NCBI GenBank assembly: GCA_963842505.1
Contig: CAWJGZ010000001.1
Coordinates: 1,798,001-1,862,000, forward strand
Length of the DNA: 64,000 bases
Source: PALSA-129 sp963842505
GTDB lineage: Bacteria > Acidobacteriota > Terriglobia > Bryobacterales > Bryobacteraceae
Direction: 5' to 3'
Below, piece after piece: positions 27,130 through 35,769 of the stretch. The notes under the pieces were generated by a model. The model had not been told where the DNA came from and ran no database searches. It saw only the letters and a program-made list of their open reading frames with translations. A program made the translations under genes and the position numbers. Every line of letters starts with the position of its first letter. The first letter of the stretch is position 1.

Positions 27130-29874
27130 CTACCTGTCTTCTAGTAACCGCTGCCAGTTCAGGACCACCACGAACGGTGTCGTGTCCGGGTCGCTGGTTT
27201 CTGCCGGCAGGACTATCAGGAAGCGCTGGCCGTCCCTGGTGACCACAAAGTTACCGCGCCCCAGTCCCGGTACCTTCAGCGGAAAGAGCATGTGGGGGGG
27301 CGAGCCTGGCGAGCCGTCGGCGGAGACGTCCACCGCCACCATGCCCTCAGGCGAGATATAGAAAAACTCGCGACCGTCGCCCCGCCATTTGGGATCACTG
27401 CCGAGGGTGGTAATCTGCCATTTTCGACCGTCGGGCTCCAGGCGCTGAAGGTAGATGTACGTGAAGTCCATCCTACTGGCTTCCGCCGAAGCGTAAACCA
27501 GTGAGCGGCCGTCGGGAGCAAAGGCGGCTGCATTCTGGCGGTACGGAGCGTCGTTGAGCCGCACCGGTGCACGCTGGCTGCCGGTAAGAGGCAGAGTCCA
27601 TAACTCGCGCATTGGATTGATCCGGAGCACCGAGTAGATCAGGAACTTTCCATCGGCGGACCAGTCCAGCAACGATTTGTCCTCGATGGATTCCAACACG
27701 ACACGCTCCGGCCCGCTTCCCGAGGAAGACATGGCGTAAAGGTCACGATGGCCGCGGCGATCCGAACTGTAGGCGACCTCCGAGCCATCCGGCGACCATC
27801 TCGGGTTGACCTCATCCGACGCACGGAGCTTCAAGCAGGTCTTGGTACCGCGGGTCAGATCGAAGATCCAAATGTTGCGTTTCCCATTGGATCCTCGAAT
27901 GGAAACCGCCAGCCGCCGGCCGTCGCGCGAGAGATCCGGACTGGCATATTCAGCGACCTCGCCCAGAGTTCCAATCGCGTTGCCGCTGCGGTCGAGCCAC
28001 GTCAGCGTTGTCGGATTGGTCACCGAGCCTTGACGGAAGGCGAGCACGCCGTTCCGGGATACGGAGAACTGCCCCAACGGACCCGAAGGGTAGGCTGCAA
28101 CCCCGCTTACGATCGCCCGCGGATCGTCCTTCAACGTCCCGCGGGCCGGATCAAAGCGCTGTGCCAGCAGCGTGCCTGCGTCGAAGTAGAGCAGGTAATC
28201 CGGTGGCGCGAATTGCGCCTGGCTGGCTTTGGACAGGAGGAGCTTTTGGCCCTTCCCGTCCAGGCGGGCGAACCAGGTATCCACGCTCCCGGTTCGCCGT
28301 TTCTGGAAGAGGAAGCTCTTGCCATCGGGCAGTAGCTGCGGAAACTCGTGGGCACCCTCATCGGGCTTCTGCACGGTTACCTGTCGCCGTGGAAAGCCTC
28401 GGTCGACCCAGAACAGTCCCTGCCCGGCGATCCCGAAGAAATAGGAACCCGAAGGCCCCCACGTGAAATCGCTCACTTCTTCGTGCAGCACCTCGCTGCG
28501 CGCTCCTGTGAGATCCATCCGGCCCACGCCGCTGTCGGCACGAAAAGCGAAGGACTTGCCGTCGGGCGACCACGGATTTATCCAGGTCGTGTACGCGTTT
28601 GGAAAGGGCTCCCATCGACCGGCAGAAACCAGGTACATCCACGTTCTGGTGGAAATCGTCATCTGGTCGGGAGAGGTGAAGAACAGGATGCGCTCTCCGT
28701 CAGGAGAAACCAGAGGCCACTGCCAGCGAACGAACTTCTCGCCCTGTGGCGAATGAACGGTCAGGCGGACGAGCGCTGCCGGGGCAGGTTTCTGATTCCA
28801 GTGAATCCAGCCGAGAACCGCCATGGCGCAGGCGAGCACGGCGGCCGCCAGCCACCCCAGCCAGCCCGCCGTCCACCGCAGGGTGGGCACTGCCGGTGGC
28901 GAGGCCAAACCAGCCGCGCCTCCCGCCAGCCATTCGAGTTCCGCCTTCAAGTCGCGCGCCGATTGCCAGCGGTCGTCCGGATCCTTGGCCAGGCACCGCT
29001 GTAACAGGTGGTCCACCGACGGTGGCGTGAGCGGCTGCAAGCTTACGACCGGCGCCGGTTGCGCCGTGAGGATCGCAGCGATCAAGCCGGCCGAACTTTC
29101 CGCCTCGAACGCGCGGTGGCCGGTGAGCATCTCGTAGAAAACCATCCCGAACGCGAAGATGTCGCTCCGGAAATCGGCCTCCTTGCCCTGGAGCTGTTCC
29201 GGCGCCATGTATTGCATCGTGCCGGCAATCGTTCCTTTTCGGGTCCGCGGCTCGGTGACGATCTCATCGCCCTCGGCGGGCTTGAGCGCCGTATCCCGCT
29301 TTGCCAGCCCGAAGTCCAGCAGCTTGACGCCCGAATTCGTAACCAGAATATTGGCCGGCTTCAGGTCGCGATGCACGATGCCCCGGCGGTGCGCGGCGTC
29401 CAGCGCATCGGCGATCTGCGCGGCTGCTTTCAGCGCCTGGTCCAGCGGCAGGGGGCCGGCGAGCGGCTTGCCTTCGATGTATTCCATCACCAGGTAATTC
29501 GGTCCCACATCGTAGAGCGTGCAGATGTGAGGATGGTTCAGCGCCGAGATGGCGCGCGCCTCGCGCTCGAACAGGTCGCCGAACCGGGCCGCGCAAACCT
29601 TGACCGCCACCAGGCGGTTGAGGCGCGTGTCGCGCGCACGGTACACCGTGCCCATCCCGCCCGCGCCAATCAGACCCTCAATCCTGTAGGGGCCTAACTG
29701 CGCGGGTTGATCCAGCGGCCCGTTTTCGGGCTGTTCGAGCAGCGACCGTACCTCCCGCCTCAGTTCCTCGTCGCCTCGGCAGGCCTGCGCGAGGAAGGCA
29801 TCCCGCGCGCCCTCCTCACGTTCTAGGGCAGAGTGGTAGAGGTGCTCAACCTGCCGCCAGCGGTCGGGGCTCAT
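27130..29874 (-). CDS. Ser/Thr protein kinase fused to a WD40-like propeller
   Basis: A 914-aa protein. The N-terminal about 55 residues (MSPDRWRQVEHLYHSALERE) are the helical segment common in acidobacterial kinases. The PknB-type kinase domain has GAGGMGTVYRA (about 70-80), K92, HRDLKPANIL with D170, and D187 of DFG, so it should be active. One membrane segment (about 338-357) is followed by a periplasmic TolB/WD40-like propeller with repeats such as SPDGERILFF and SPDGSEVAYSSDRRGH. It probably senses an external signal and phosphorylates cytoplasmic targets. Such kinases often follow an ECF sigma gene like that at 32365; here a MITE, a peptidase-like gene and an IS lie between, on opposite strands. 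Confidence 0.92.
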   Translation of the reverse strand: MSPDRWRQVEHLYHSALEREEGARDAFLAQACRGDEELRREVRSLLEQPENGPLDQPAQLGPYRIEGLIGAGGMGTVYRARDTRLNRLVAVKVCAARFGDLFEREARAISALNHPHICTLYDVGPNYLVMEYIEGKPLAGPLPLDQALKAAAQIADALDAAHRRGIVHRDLKPANILVTNSGVKLLDFGLAKRDTALKPAEGDEIVTEPRTRKGTIAGTMQYMAPEQLQGKEADFRSDIFAFGMVFYEMLTGHRAFEAESSAGLIAAILTAQPAPVVSLQPLTPPSVDHLLQRCLAKDPDDRWQSARDLKAELEWLAGGAAGLASPPAVPTLRWTAGWLGWLAAAVLACAMAVLGWIHWNQKPAPAALVRLTVHSPQGEKFVRWQWPLVSPDGERILFFTSPDQMTISTRTWMYLVSAGRWEPFPNAYTTWINPWSPDGKSFAFRADSGVGRMDLTGARSEVLHEEVSDFTWGPSGSYFFGIAGQGLFWVDRGFPRRQVTVQKPDEGAHEFPQLLPDGKSFLFQKRRTGSVDTWFARLDGKGQKLLLSKASQAQFAPPDYLLYFDAGTLLAQRFDPARGTLKDDPRAIVSGVAAYPSGPLGQFSVSRNGVLAFRQGSVTNPTTLTWLDRSGNAIGTLGEVAEYASPDLSRDGRRLAVSIRGSNGKRNIWIFDLTRGTKTCLKLRASDEVNPRWSPDGSEVAYSSDRRGHRDLYAMSSSGSGPERVVLESIEDKSLLDWSADGKFLIYSVLRINPMRELWTLPLTGSQRAPVRLNDAPYRQNAAAFAPDGRSLVYASAEASRMDFTYIYLQRLEPDGRKWQITTLGSDPKWRGDGREFFYISPEGMVAVDVSADGSPGSPPHMLFPLKVPGLGRGNFVVTRDGQRFLIVLPAETSDPDTTPFVVVLNWQRLLEDR

Positions 29875-29953
29875 GGTCGAACTTCGCGCCGATTATAACA
29901 TTGATTTAAGCCACACGTGCCTGAAAATGGCGTACCGCACGACGGCCGTCACT

Positions 29954-30223
29954 CTAGCCCCAATGCTGTTCACTTAAGCTGGCGTCGGGGGTGGGACAGA
30001 CGATCGGTTTTAGTCGTCTGTCAAGCGCCCTCTTCAGCTAAGCATGACAGGGTCGAGACAGCAGGGCGCCGGCTGGAAAGCCGGCGTTGCGGGCCGGAGG
30101 CCCGCTCCACGAGCAGCGAGGCTCGGCGCACTCTTTCATGAAATTTCGCGGGCCGCAGGCCCACTCCAACAGGCCACGAAAGGCGATGGCCTTTACCACT
30201 TAACTGAACAGTATTGGGGCTAG
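29954..30223. mobile_element. MITE, 270 bp, copy 2 (inverted)
   Basis: Same length and sequence as 3630-3899 but in the opposite orientation, with two substitutions found by direct comparison. Terminal repeats pair over about 25 nt with two mismatches, and CTAG stands at both ends. Its right end (CTAG at 30220-30223) supplies the TAG stop codon of the minus-strand gene at 30220-30783. Short frames through it on either strand are not genes. Confidence 0.85.
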
Positions 30224-30783
30224 CGCTGACCCCGCAGCTCCTCAAGGGTCCTGTGGATCAACGCGAGATCTTCCTCCGCAAACGGCATCGGTCTCCACCC
30301 CATGGTTTGAAAATCGGCGCGAGCCCAGTGCGCTTTCATCAGCCCGGCGTCGGAGTGGCGATCCAGGCGTTCCAGCACGTGCCCGATTTCGTGCGCCAGC
30401 ACATGCGCCGTGAGCTTGAACTCCTGTACCCTAGCCGCCCTCGCGGTAGCCAGCACGCAGTCATAGTAGACCGTAATGCCGTGGATGCCGCCGCCATACG
30501 GATATGCGCGCGCCAAAACGCCCCGCTCACAGTCCAGGCCCGGGGCATCGGCAAATGCGAGGTCGATGACCAATTCGCCCGGCGGGCGCAAAGTCGGCTC
30601 TCCGCGGCGCCACACCACCTGAACACCGGCTGCCGCCAGCATGCGGTACGCCAGCCCCCTTGCCTGCAAATTCAGCATGTTGCCCGCGTGGCCCAGGTAG
30701 ACCGTCACATCAGGAGACATGCTGTCCCCGGCCTGGAGACCTGCCGCCAGCGCCGCCATTCCAACCAGCCCCGCAATCTTCAT
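30220..30783 (-). CDS. Secreted HExxH metallopeptidase-like protein
   Basis: A 187-aa protein with a signal peptide (MKIAGLVGMAALAAGLQAG). The motif AHEIGHVLERLDRHSDAGLM carries HEIGH, then a His at position +8 instead of the +6 of metzincins, and lacks the usual Gly; a Met (GLM) follows. It may be a divergent zinc peptidase or an inactive relative. The stop codon lies inside the end of the MITE, so the native C-terminus may have been replaced or cut. The start 30783 has GGAGGC-like bases upstream. An insertion sequence begins 40 bp upstream and could have disconnected it from its promoter. Confidence 0.65.
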   Translation of the reverse strand: MKIAGLVGMAALAAGLQAGDSMSPDVTVYLGHAGNMLNLQARGLAYRMLAAAGVQVVWRRGEPTLRPPGELVIDLAFADAPGLDCERGVLARAYPYGGGIHGITVYYDCVLATARAARVQEFKLTAHVLAHEIGHVLERLDRHSDAGLMKAHWARADFQTMGWRPMPFAEEDLALIHRTLEELRGQR

Positions 30784-30822
30784 CGTTGCCTCCCTCGCAG
30801 GGCCTGTCAAGCCATTTAACGA

Positions 30823-32295
30823 TGTAACCCAAACCGGTCTCGGTTCAGCCAAATGAAAATGTAACCCAAGGGCGCGATGAGCACCCGAACAACGTGTATA
30901 TCCCGGTCCCGACCAAAGGGAGGGCTACGATGCCCCCGTGCCTTTCTTTCAGGGGAAGGTTTTCGGGGCGCAGCCCCGTTGGCACCTCGCGGTTCACGCG
31001 GTGGCCGCCACTGGGTTGCGGCGCTTGCTGATGCGGATCGCCAGACCCCGGTATGACGGCTTGCCATATCCTTCCAACTTGCCGGCGCTGGCCTCTTCCA
31101 GTTGCTCGCGCAATGCGGTGATCCGTCGGTACAAAGCTGCCGGATTCAGGCTCTCATAGATCCTCCGCAACTCCCGCTTCATCTTGCCGGCGAGTTGGCT
31201 CGATTCCATCAATCGTTGGTAGGGCGTCGCCGGCTTGTCGTACTTCCGCTTGATCCGCCCCTCCACACGTTCCTTGCTCTTCAGCCGGATCGTGGGCAGA
31301 CAGAAGTTCTTGTACAATCGCAGCTCCGCGTAGATCTCATTCAACAGCCGCAATTCCCGGGTCGTGTCGAAGCGCCGGTACCCCACCACCTTGCGCACGT
31401 GCGTCCAGTTCTTCTGCTCTACCCAGGCGTTGTCGTTCTTCTTGTACGGCCGGGACCGCGACAGCCGGATCTTCTCCTGCTGCGTCCAGTCCCACAGCAG
31501 ATCATTCACCAGGGCCGAATCGTTGTCCGGATGTAGTTCCCGAATTGGAAACGGCACCCGATCCCGGATTTGGCTCAGCCCCTGCTTGGCCGCCTGCTGC
31601 GACCGGACGGCGATCGCCTGGCCTTCCCACCAGTTGGTGGCGATGTCCACGGCCGAGATCGTATGAATGTAGTCCCCGCCCGTCGAGCGTCCGCAGTGCG
31701 CCACGAAGTCCACCTGCACATTGCCAATCTCGCTGGTGTCCCACTCCGCTGCCACCTTCACCGGCACCTTCTGATAGATCAGCCGCTGTACGTTGGGGTT
31801 GCGGTTGCGCCGCAAATGCCGGATGCGCTTCTCCCGCCCCAGCACGCGGTCAATCGTCCTGGCCGAGATCTCCTGCAACTGCCCGGCCACCGCGTTGCTG
31901 CAACGCAGTTCCCCGAGTTTCCGCAACCGGTCCAGTTCGCTTCTCAGCACCGCCGTCATCCGCTCTCCGCACGGCTGTTCGAAGATGTCCCACACCTCCA
32001 CCAGTGCCGTCACCACCGCCGCCCCATACTCTGCTCGCCGCTGGCGCCGCTTCCGCGGCCCTGGCTGACGCGGGTGGTTCAACACCCGGATCAAGTACTT
32101 CCGGTTTAGCCCGGTACGTTTCTCAGCTTCATCGAGCAACCGGCTCCGGCCCTTCTCGTCGGCTCGGTGGTACTCCTTGCCGAGCTCCTCCAAATACTGT
32201 CTGCGCGCGTTCATGTCCACCTTTCATGGGTGCCATGTTTCGCACCCTTTCGGGTTACATTTTCATTTGGCGCATCCGAGTCCTTCCTGGTGACA
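30823..32295. mobile_element. Complete insertion sequence with DDE (rve) transposase
   Basis: The transposase gene is flanked by a perfect 20-bp inverted repeat: GCCAAATGAAAATGTAACCC at 30848-30867 and its reverse complement at 32252-32271. Outside this the ends continue with a weaker pairing that begins TGTAACCC on the left and reads TGTCACC inward from the right, giving the boundary used here. The repeated TGTMACC units resemble multiple transposase-binding sites. I could not find a clear target duplication. Copy number in the genome cannot be judged. Confidence 0.75.
30994..32214 (-). CDS. Integrase-core (rve) transposase
   Basis: A 406-aa transposase. The N-terminus (MNARRQYLEELGKEYHRADE) leads into a helix-turn-helix (TGLNRKYLIRVLN, about 34-46). 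The catalytic core has D169 (VQVDFVAHCG), D232 (HPDNDS) and E266 (NAWVEQKNW), the DDE triad with a 33-residue final spacing. The C-terminus is basic. ATG 32214 is used because AAAGGTGG lies just upstream; a GTG two codons earlier is possible. No frameshift or stop is present, so the element may still be active. The family is IS481/ISNCY-like; I cannot be more exact. Confidence 0.85.
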   Translation of the reverse strand: MNARRQYLEELGKEYHRADEKGRSRLLDEAEKRTGLNRKYLIRVLNHPRQPGPRKRRQRRAEYGAAVVTALVEVWDIFEQPCGERMTAVLRSELDRLRKLGELRCSNAVAGQLQEISARTIDRVLGREKRIRHLRRNRNPNVQRLIYQKVPVKVAAEWDTSEIGNVQVDFVAHCGRSTGGDYIHTISAVDIATNWWEGQAIAVRSQQAAKQGLSQIRDRVPFPIRELHPDNDSALVNDLLWDWTQQEKIRLSRSRPYKKNDNAWVEQKNWTHVRKVVGYRRFDTTRELRLLNEIYAELRLYKNFCLPTIRLKSKERVEGRIKRKYDKPATPYQRLMESSQLAGKMKRELRRIYESLNPAALYRRITALREQLEEASAGKLEGYGKPSYRGLAIRISKRRNPVAATA

Positions 32296-32364
32296 TTTTA
32301 GGCGACTCAATTCGAGGGCTAACCGGAAAATCGGGCCGGGAAGTATAATCAGTTTGGAATTTTT

Positions 32365-32931
32365 GTGCCGGCCCCCTACGTGGAAATATCCCGGTTATTG
32401 CGCGCCTGGGGCGAAGGCGACCAGGCGGCACTAGACCAATTGACGCCCTTGGTCTACACGGAGCTGCACCAGATCGCCCACCGCTACATGCACCAGCAAC
32501 TTCCCGGGCAGACGCTCCAGACTACGGCCCTGGTCAACGAAGCCTATCTTCGCCTGGCGAATGTCGAGGACGTGCGCTGGCACGACCGCGCGCACTTCTT
32601 CGCCGTTTCGGCGCAGATCATGCGGCGCATCCTGGTGGATTCCGCCCGGGCACACCTCGCGGAAAAGCGCGGCGGGCGGTTGCCGCTTGTCTACCTGGAC
32701 GAAACCAGGGATGCCGCCCCGCAGAGCAGCGAGGACCTGGTCGCCCTCGACGATGCCCTCAAAGCCCTGGAGCAAATGGACCCACGCAAGGCTCGTGTGG
32801 TCGAGCTGCGCTTTTTCGCCGGCCTGAGCGAGGCGGAGACCGCCGAGGCACTGAACATCTCTGTTCCCAGCATCAAGCGCGACTGGAAGCTGGCCAAAGC
32901 CTGGTTGACTCGCGAGTTGTCTCGGCGCTGA
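32365..32931 (+). CDS. ECF-type RNA polymerase sigma factor (acidobacterial kinase-associated group)
   Basis: A 188-aa sigma factor starting at GTG 32365 (MPAPYVEISRLLRAWGEGDQ). Region 2 includes LTPLVYTELHQIAHRYMHQQ, the linker carries QTTALVNEAYLRL, and region 4 has AETAEALNISVPSIKRDWKLAKAW. This pattern is that of the ECF group (TIGR02999-like) that usually precedes a Ser/Thr kinase gene in Acidobacteria. A TATAAT hexamer at 32344-32349 would start transcription only about 9 nt before the GTG. An IS ends 69 bp upstream and an integrase pseudogene follows, so the gene has lost its normal neighbours. Confidence 0.88.
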   Translation: MPAPYVEISRLLRAWGEGDQAALDQLTPLVYTELHQIAHRYMHQQLPGQTLQTTALVNEAYLRLANVEDVRWHDRAHFFAVSAQIMRRILVDSARAHLAEKRGGRLPLVYLDETRDAAPQSSEDLVALDDALKALEQMDPRKARVVELRFFAGLSEAETAEALNISVPSIKRDWKLAKAWLTRELSRR

Positions 32932-33033
32932 CGCTACTCCGATTGGAAGGCAAGGCCGATGATACGGGCTTAGGTTCGGTTCTCCGGGCGGATCGTCGGC
33001 ATCTCGGGGAATGCACAAAGGCGGGACGCGGCA

Positions 33034-33058
33034 GGGACATTACTCCCGTAATGTCCCC
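33034..33058. repeat. Candidate left attachment-site-like repeat
   Basis: A perfect 10-bp inverted repeat GGGACATTAC / GTAATGTCCC with loop TCCC. Its right half, CTCCCGTAATGTCCCC (33043-33058), recurs with one change at 35692-35707, on the other side of the integrase and PIN-domain genes. It ends 7 bp before the integrase stop codon, a usual place for an att site. The function is inferred. Confidence 0.5.
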
Positions 33059-33064
33059 GTCCAT

Positions 33065-34003
33065 CTAGATCGCCGGTTCGATGCCGATGCGGTCATTCAC
33101 AGCGTCTCTGATCTTCTGCTTGCAACCCAGGTAGCGTTCGGTGGTCTGGACGGACACGTGCCCGAGCAGGAATTGGATCTGTTCGAGTTCGCCACCCGCA
33201 ACGTGACAGAGCCGGGCGCATGTACGGCGGAGATCGTGGGGCGCAAGCTTGTTAATATCGACAGTTTTCCCGAAATTCTTAACCACGTACCAAACAACCT
33301 TCTCCGTCAGCCCAGTTCCCCAGACGACCCCGCTTTTATTGATGGATCGGAACAGGCGACCAACTGCGATTCCCGATGTCTCCGTCCACTCGTCGATTCG
33401 CTTCTTGACCCAGCCCGGCACAGGCACCGTTCGGACGTGTCCACCCTTACCGACGAGATCGATGATGGCCCAATGGTCTTCCCGATGCTGCACATCTTCC
33501 AGCTTGAGATGAACGAGTTCGGATCGGCGAAGGCCGCATCCCGAGAGGACCCCAAGAATCGCTCGGTCTCGTTTACCGCGAGCGGTCTCCGGCGCCGGCG
33601 CCTCCACCAAAGCTCGCCCCTGTTCCGCCGTCAGCCAGTTGCTTATCCGGACACCCAACTGCTTGACGCCTTTGACGCGCTTTATTCCGGCCGCGAGTTC
33701 CGGGCTCAGCAATCCTGCATCAGAGGCTTCGTAGGCTAGCCGCCGGACGGCCGCCAGACGCTGATTTATCGTGGAAGGGGCAAGGTGAAGTTGTTCCAAC
33801 TGCATCCGGTATCGCGTCACAACGATCCGGTTCAGGGCAAGTCGAGGTTCTGAGCAATACCAGTGGACGAAGTTTTAAATCGCGAATTCGTAGGAACGCC
33901 GGGATTTCGGCGAGGCGAGACTGTTCAGTACGGCAGATTTGGCGTGCTCAAGGTCCGGCAAGCGTAAGACGGCCCTTGGGGAACGGCGACGGGATTTCTT
34001 CAT
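33065..34003 (-). pseudogene. Tyrosine recombinase/integrase with one premature stop
   Basis: Reading on the minus strand from ATG 34003 (MKKSRRRSPRAVLRLPDLE) gives a 312-codon integrase interrupted only by TAA at 33875-33877 (codon 43, in RRSYEFAI-stop-NFVHWYCSEP). Catalytic residues are intact: R159 (CGLRRSEL), H256 and R259 (APHDLRRTCA), H282 (LLGHVSVQTT) and Y291. The N-terminal core-binding domain is split by the stop, so only a shortened protein of about 250 aa from an internal start (near 33820) could be made. Either the island is immobilised or this is a single-base error. Confidence 0.7.
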
Positions 34004-34236
34004 CTTTTGCGGGCTGCATACCCGTACCCGGATTCATGGCCAACGGAGCTGGCCAGCGCAACCAAGTTGCCAAGGGATGGGGACGGCGTGTCACAGGAGC
34101 GATCGCGCAAGGGCCGGCCAAAAGGCTCACACTTCTTAGATCGGGGCTTTGGGGGGAATCAGCGGGCGCTCCAGGCTGGAATAACTGCGGTCACCAAAAT
34201 CGTCACTGGATTCTGGGTCGACTGCCGACGAAGGAC

Positions 34237-35478
34237 CTATAACGAGGTTGGGGTCGTCGCTTGTTTGAGCAAATCAGCAACGCGATAACCCTCTTCGGTA
34301 ACAGAGAACACTTCACCCTTGCCAGCCCTATCTTCAATTAGCTGTAGTCGGCACAACTCATCGACGGTTGCCCTCCACCGAGCAGAGCTTCTCGGATCGC
34401 CACCCACGATGAATTGTCGCCCGTTTGTGGCAACCTGAGAGCCGGCCAACATCTCCAACTTCAGGATTATACCGGCTGGGTCTTCGCTTGCTGCGACCAG
34501 CAGTTCACGCGCCTTTTCGCTCAGAGATGGTGGCACCTTTGCTTCTGCGGTAGGGGCGGTAGGGGTAACCAAGGCCCTTCGCACCCTGGCGGCGAACGTT
34601 TCCGCCTCCTCTTTACGTACCTCCGCCACTATGGTGGGGCTGGCGCCGACCAGGTCGAGAAACCTTGAGAAGGTAATCAAGTGAAGCGTCTGTCCACCGG
34701 ATTCACGCCGATACTCATCAATTAACTCGAAGCGGGGATAAAGGGGCATACCTTCACTCTGATGCCACCAGTCGGCCTTTTGGTCGCCGGAAACGAATAA
34801 GAGGGGAGTCTTCCTGGTCTTACCTACCTCGAGGATCGTCCGCCATATGATTAGATCGCCGATCCCTCCATCGTCCTTTCGGCTGTCTTTATAGCCTGGA
34901 GGTATTCCGTTTGAAAAGCGGCAATTGAGGTCGTCTTTCAACTCTGCGCGGTCAAACGCAGGGTCCAAAACGACCTGTTCGTTAAAGAGGTTCTTGTATA
35001 GAACGCTGACTGGATCGTTCCAGTGCCAGTGGCGAATTTGCTTCAATACCTCCTCAACGACGCTCTTGTAGGTCTTGAGAAGGCCCTCCAATTGACTTTC
35101 GATCGCAGTCATCTCTAAATAGCTAGTCATGCCTTCCAGCAAAGGGTATGTCCCACCAGAGATCGCCAGTTGTTTCTTTCGCATCAGCTGCTGATGAAGC
35201 TCTTGAAGTTTCACGACGCGATTCGAAGCATATTCCCGAATGACCTGACCAGGGATTACAAGTCGGTCGTGGGCAATCAGGGACCTATACTTCTCCCCTA
35301 TTTCCTCCAGGCTCGCCTTGCCAGTCCCGAACGGAACCAACAGCGCATTGGTGTCCACGACGACCGAAGCGATCTCTTTGATCGTTTCTAACGGCTGTGG
35401 TGACCAGGAAATGATTCCCCTGGCGTCGGGATAAGCCTGTTGTCGATAGAAGATTTCCTTTTCGCTCTCCTCGGCCAT
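34237..35478 (-). CDS. PIN_8-type (DUF4935-like) nuclease-fold protein
   Basis: A 413-aa protein. The N-terminal PIN-like domain (about residues 36-270) has acidic residues in the expected order: D42 (VVVDTNALL), E82 (GQVIREYASNR), D208 (GIGDLIIWRTILE) and D232/D236 (FVSGDQKADWW), so a metal-dependent RNase or DNase activity is plausible. The C-terminal about 100 residues (SARWRATVDELCRLQLIED, FSVTEEGYRVADLL) look like a winged helix. Large PIN_8 proteins occur in phage-defence and island contexts; here the gene lies beside a tyrosine integrase and between similar repeats. It is less GC-rich than its neighbours, consistent with transfer. Target unknown. Confidence 0.72.
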   Translation of the reverse strand: MAEESEKEIFYRQQAYPDARGIISWSPQPLETIKEIASVVVDTNALLVPFGTGKASLEEIGEKYRSLIAHDRLVIPGQVIREYASNRVVKLQELHQQLMRKKQLAISGGTYPLLEGMTSYLEMTAIESQLEGLLKTYKSVVEEVLKQIRHWHWNDPVSVLYKNLFNEQVVLDPAFDRAELKDDLNCRFSNGIPPGYKDSRKDDGGIGDLIIWRTILEVGKTRKTPLLFVSGDQKADWWHQSEGMPLYPRFELIDEYRRESGGQTLHLITFSRFLDLVGASPTIVAEVRKEEAETFAARVRRALVTPTAPTAEAKVPPSLSEKARELLVAASEDPAGIILKLEMLAGSQVATNGRQFIVGGDPRSSARWRATVDELCRLQLIEDRAGKGEVFSVTEEGYRVADLLKQATTPTSL

Positions 35479-35682
35479 TTGTGCGCTCCAAATCCTCAGG
35501 CTGAAGCCCTAGTGTACTGCACGGAACTCGCGTGGGCTACAACTCGCCGGGGCAGAACTCGACTCAGGGTTCCAGGCCGACGTCCGCCCTGCGAAGGAAT
35601 AGCTCCCAATAACCGTTTCGTGCGGTGGCGATACCCGCACACGATCATGGCGGCATGAGCGACTGGCCCCAAACGGCGATCT

Positions 35683-35707
35683 GGGGGATTGCTCCCGTGA
35701 TGTCCCC
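35683..35707. repeat. Candidate right attachment-site-like repeat
   Basis: Contains CTCCCGTGATGTCCCC (35692-35707), differing by one base from 33043-33058, preceded by GGGGATTG and followed by CTTACCTTCATCTGG, which loosely matches GTCCATCTAG after the left copy. The two copies are in direct orientation and enclose 2.6 kb with the integrase and the PIN_8 gene. The rest of the 291-bp gap (35479-35769) shows no gene. Confidence 0.45.
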
Positions 35708-35769
35708 TTACCTTCATCTGGCGGTAAGAGCAAACCCGCCCATCCCAACGCCCGCTACAATATGAGTCC

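Noticed and set aside
29917..30245. Short frames on both strands across the second MITE
   Set aside because: They are translations of the MITE itself; the same peptide appears from the first copy.
30800..32310. Target-site duplication of the DDE insertion sequence
   Set aside because: The flanks (TTTAACGA on the left, TTTTAGGCGA on the right) do not contain a clear identical direct repeat.
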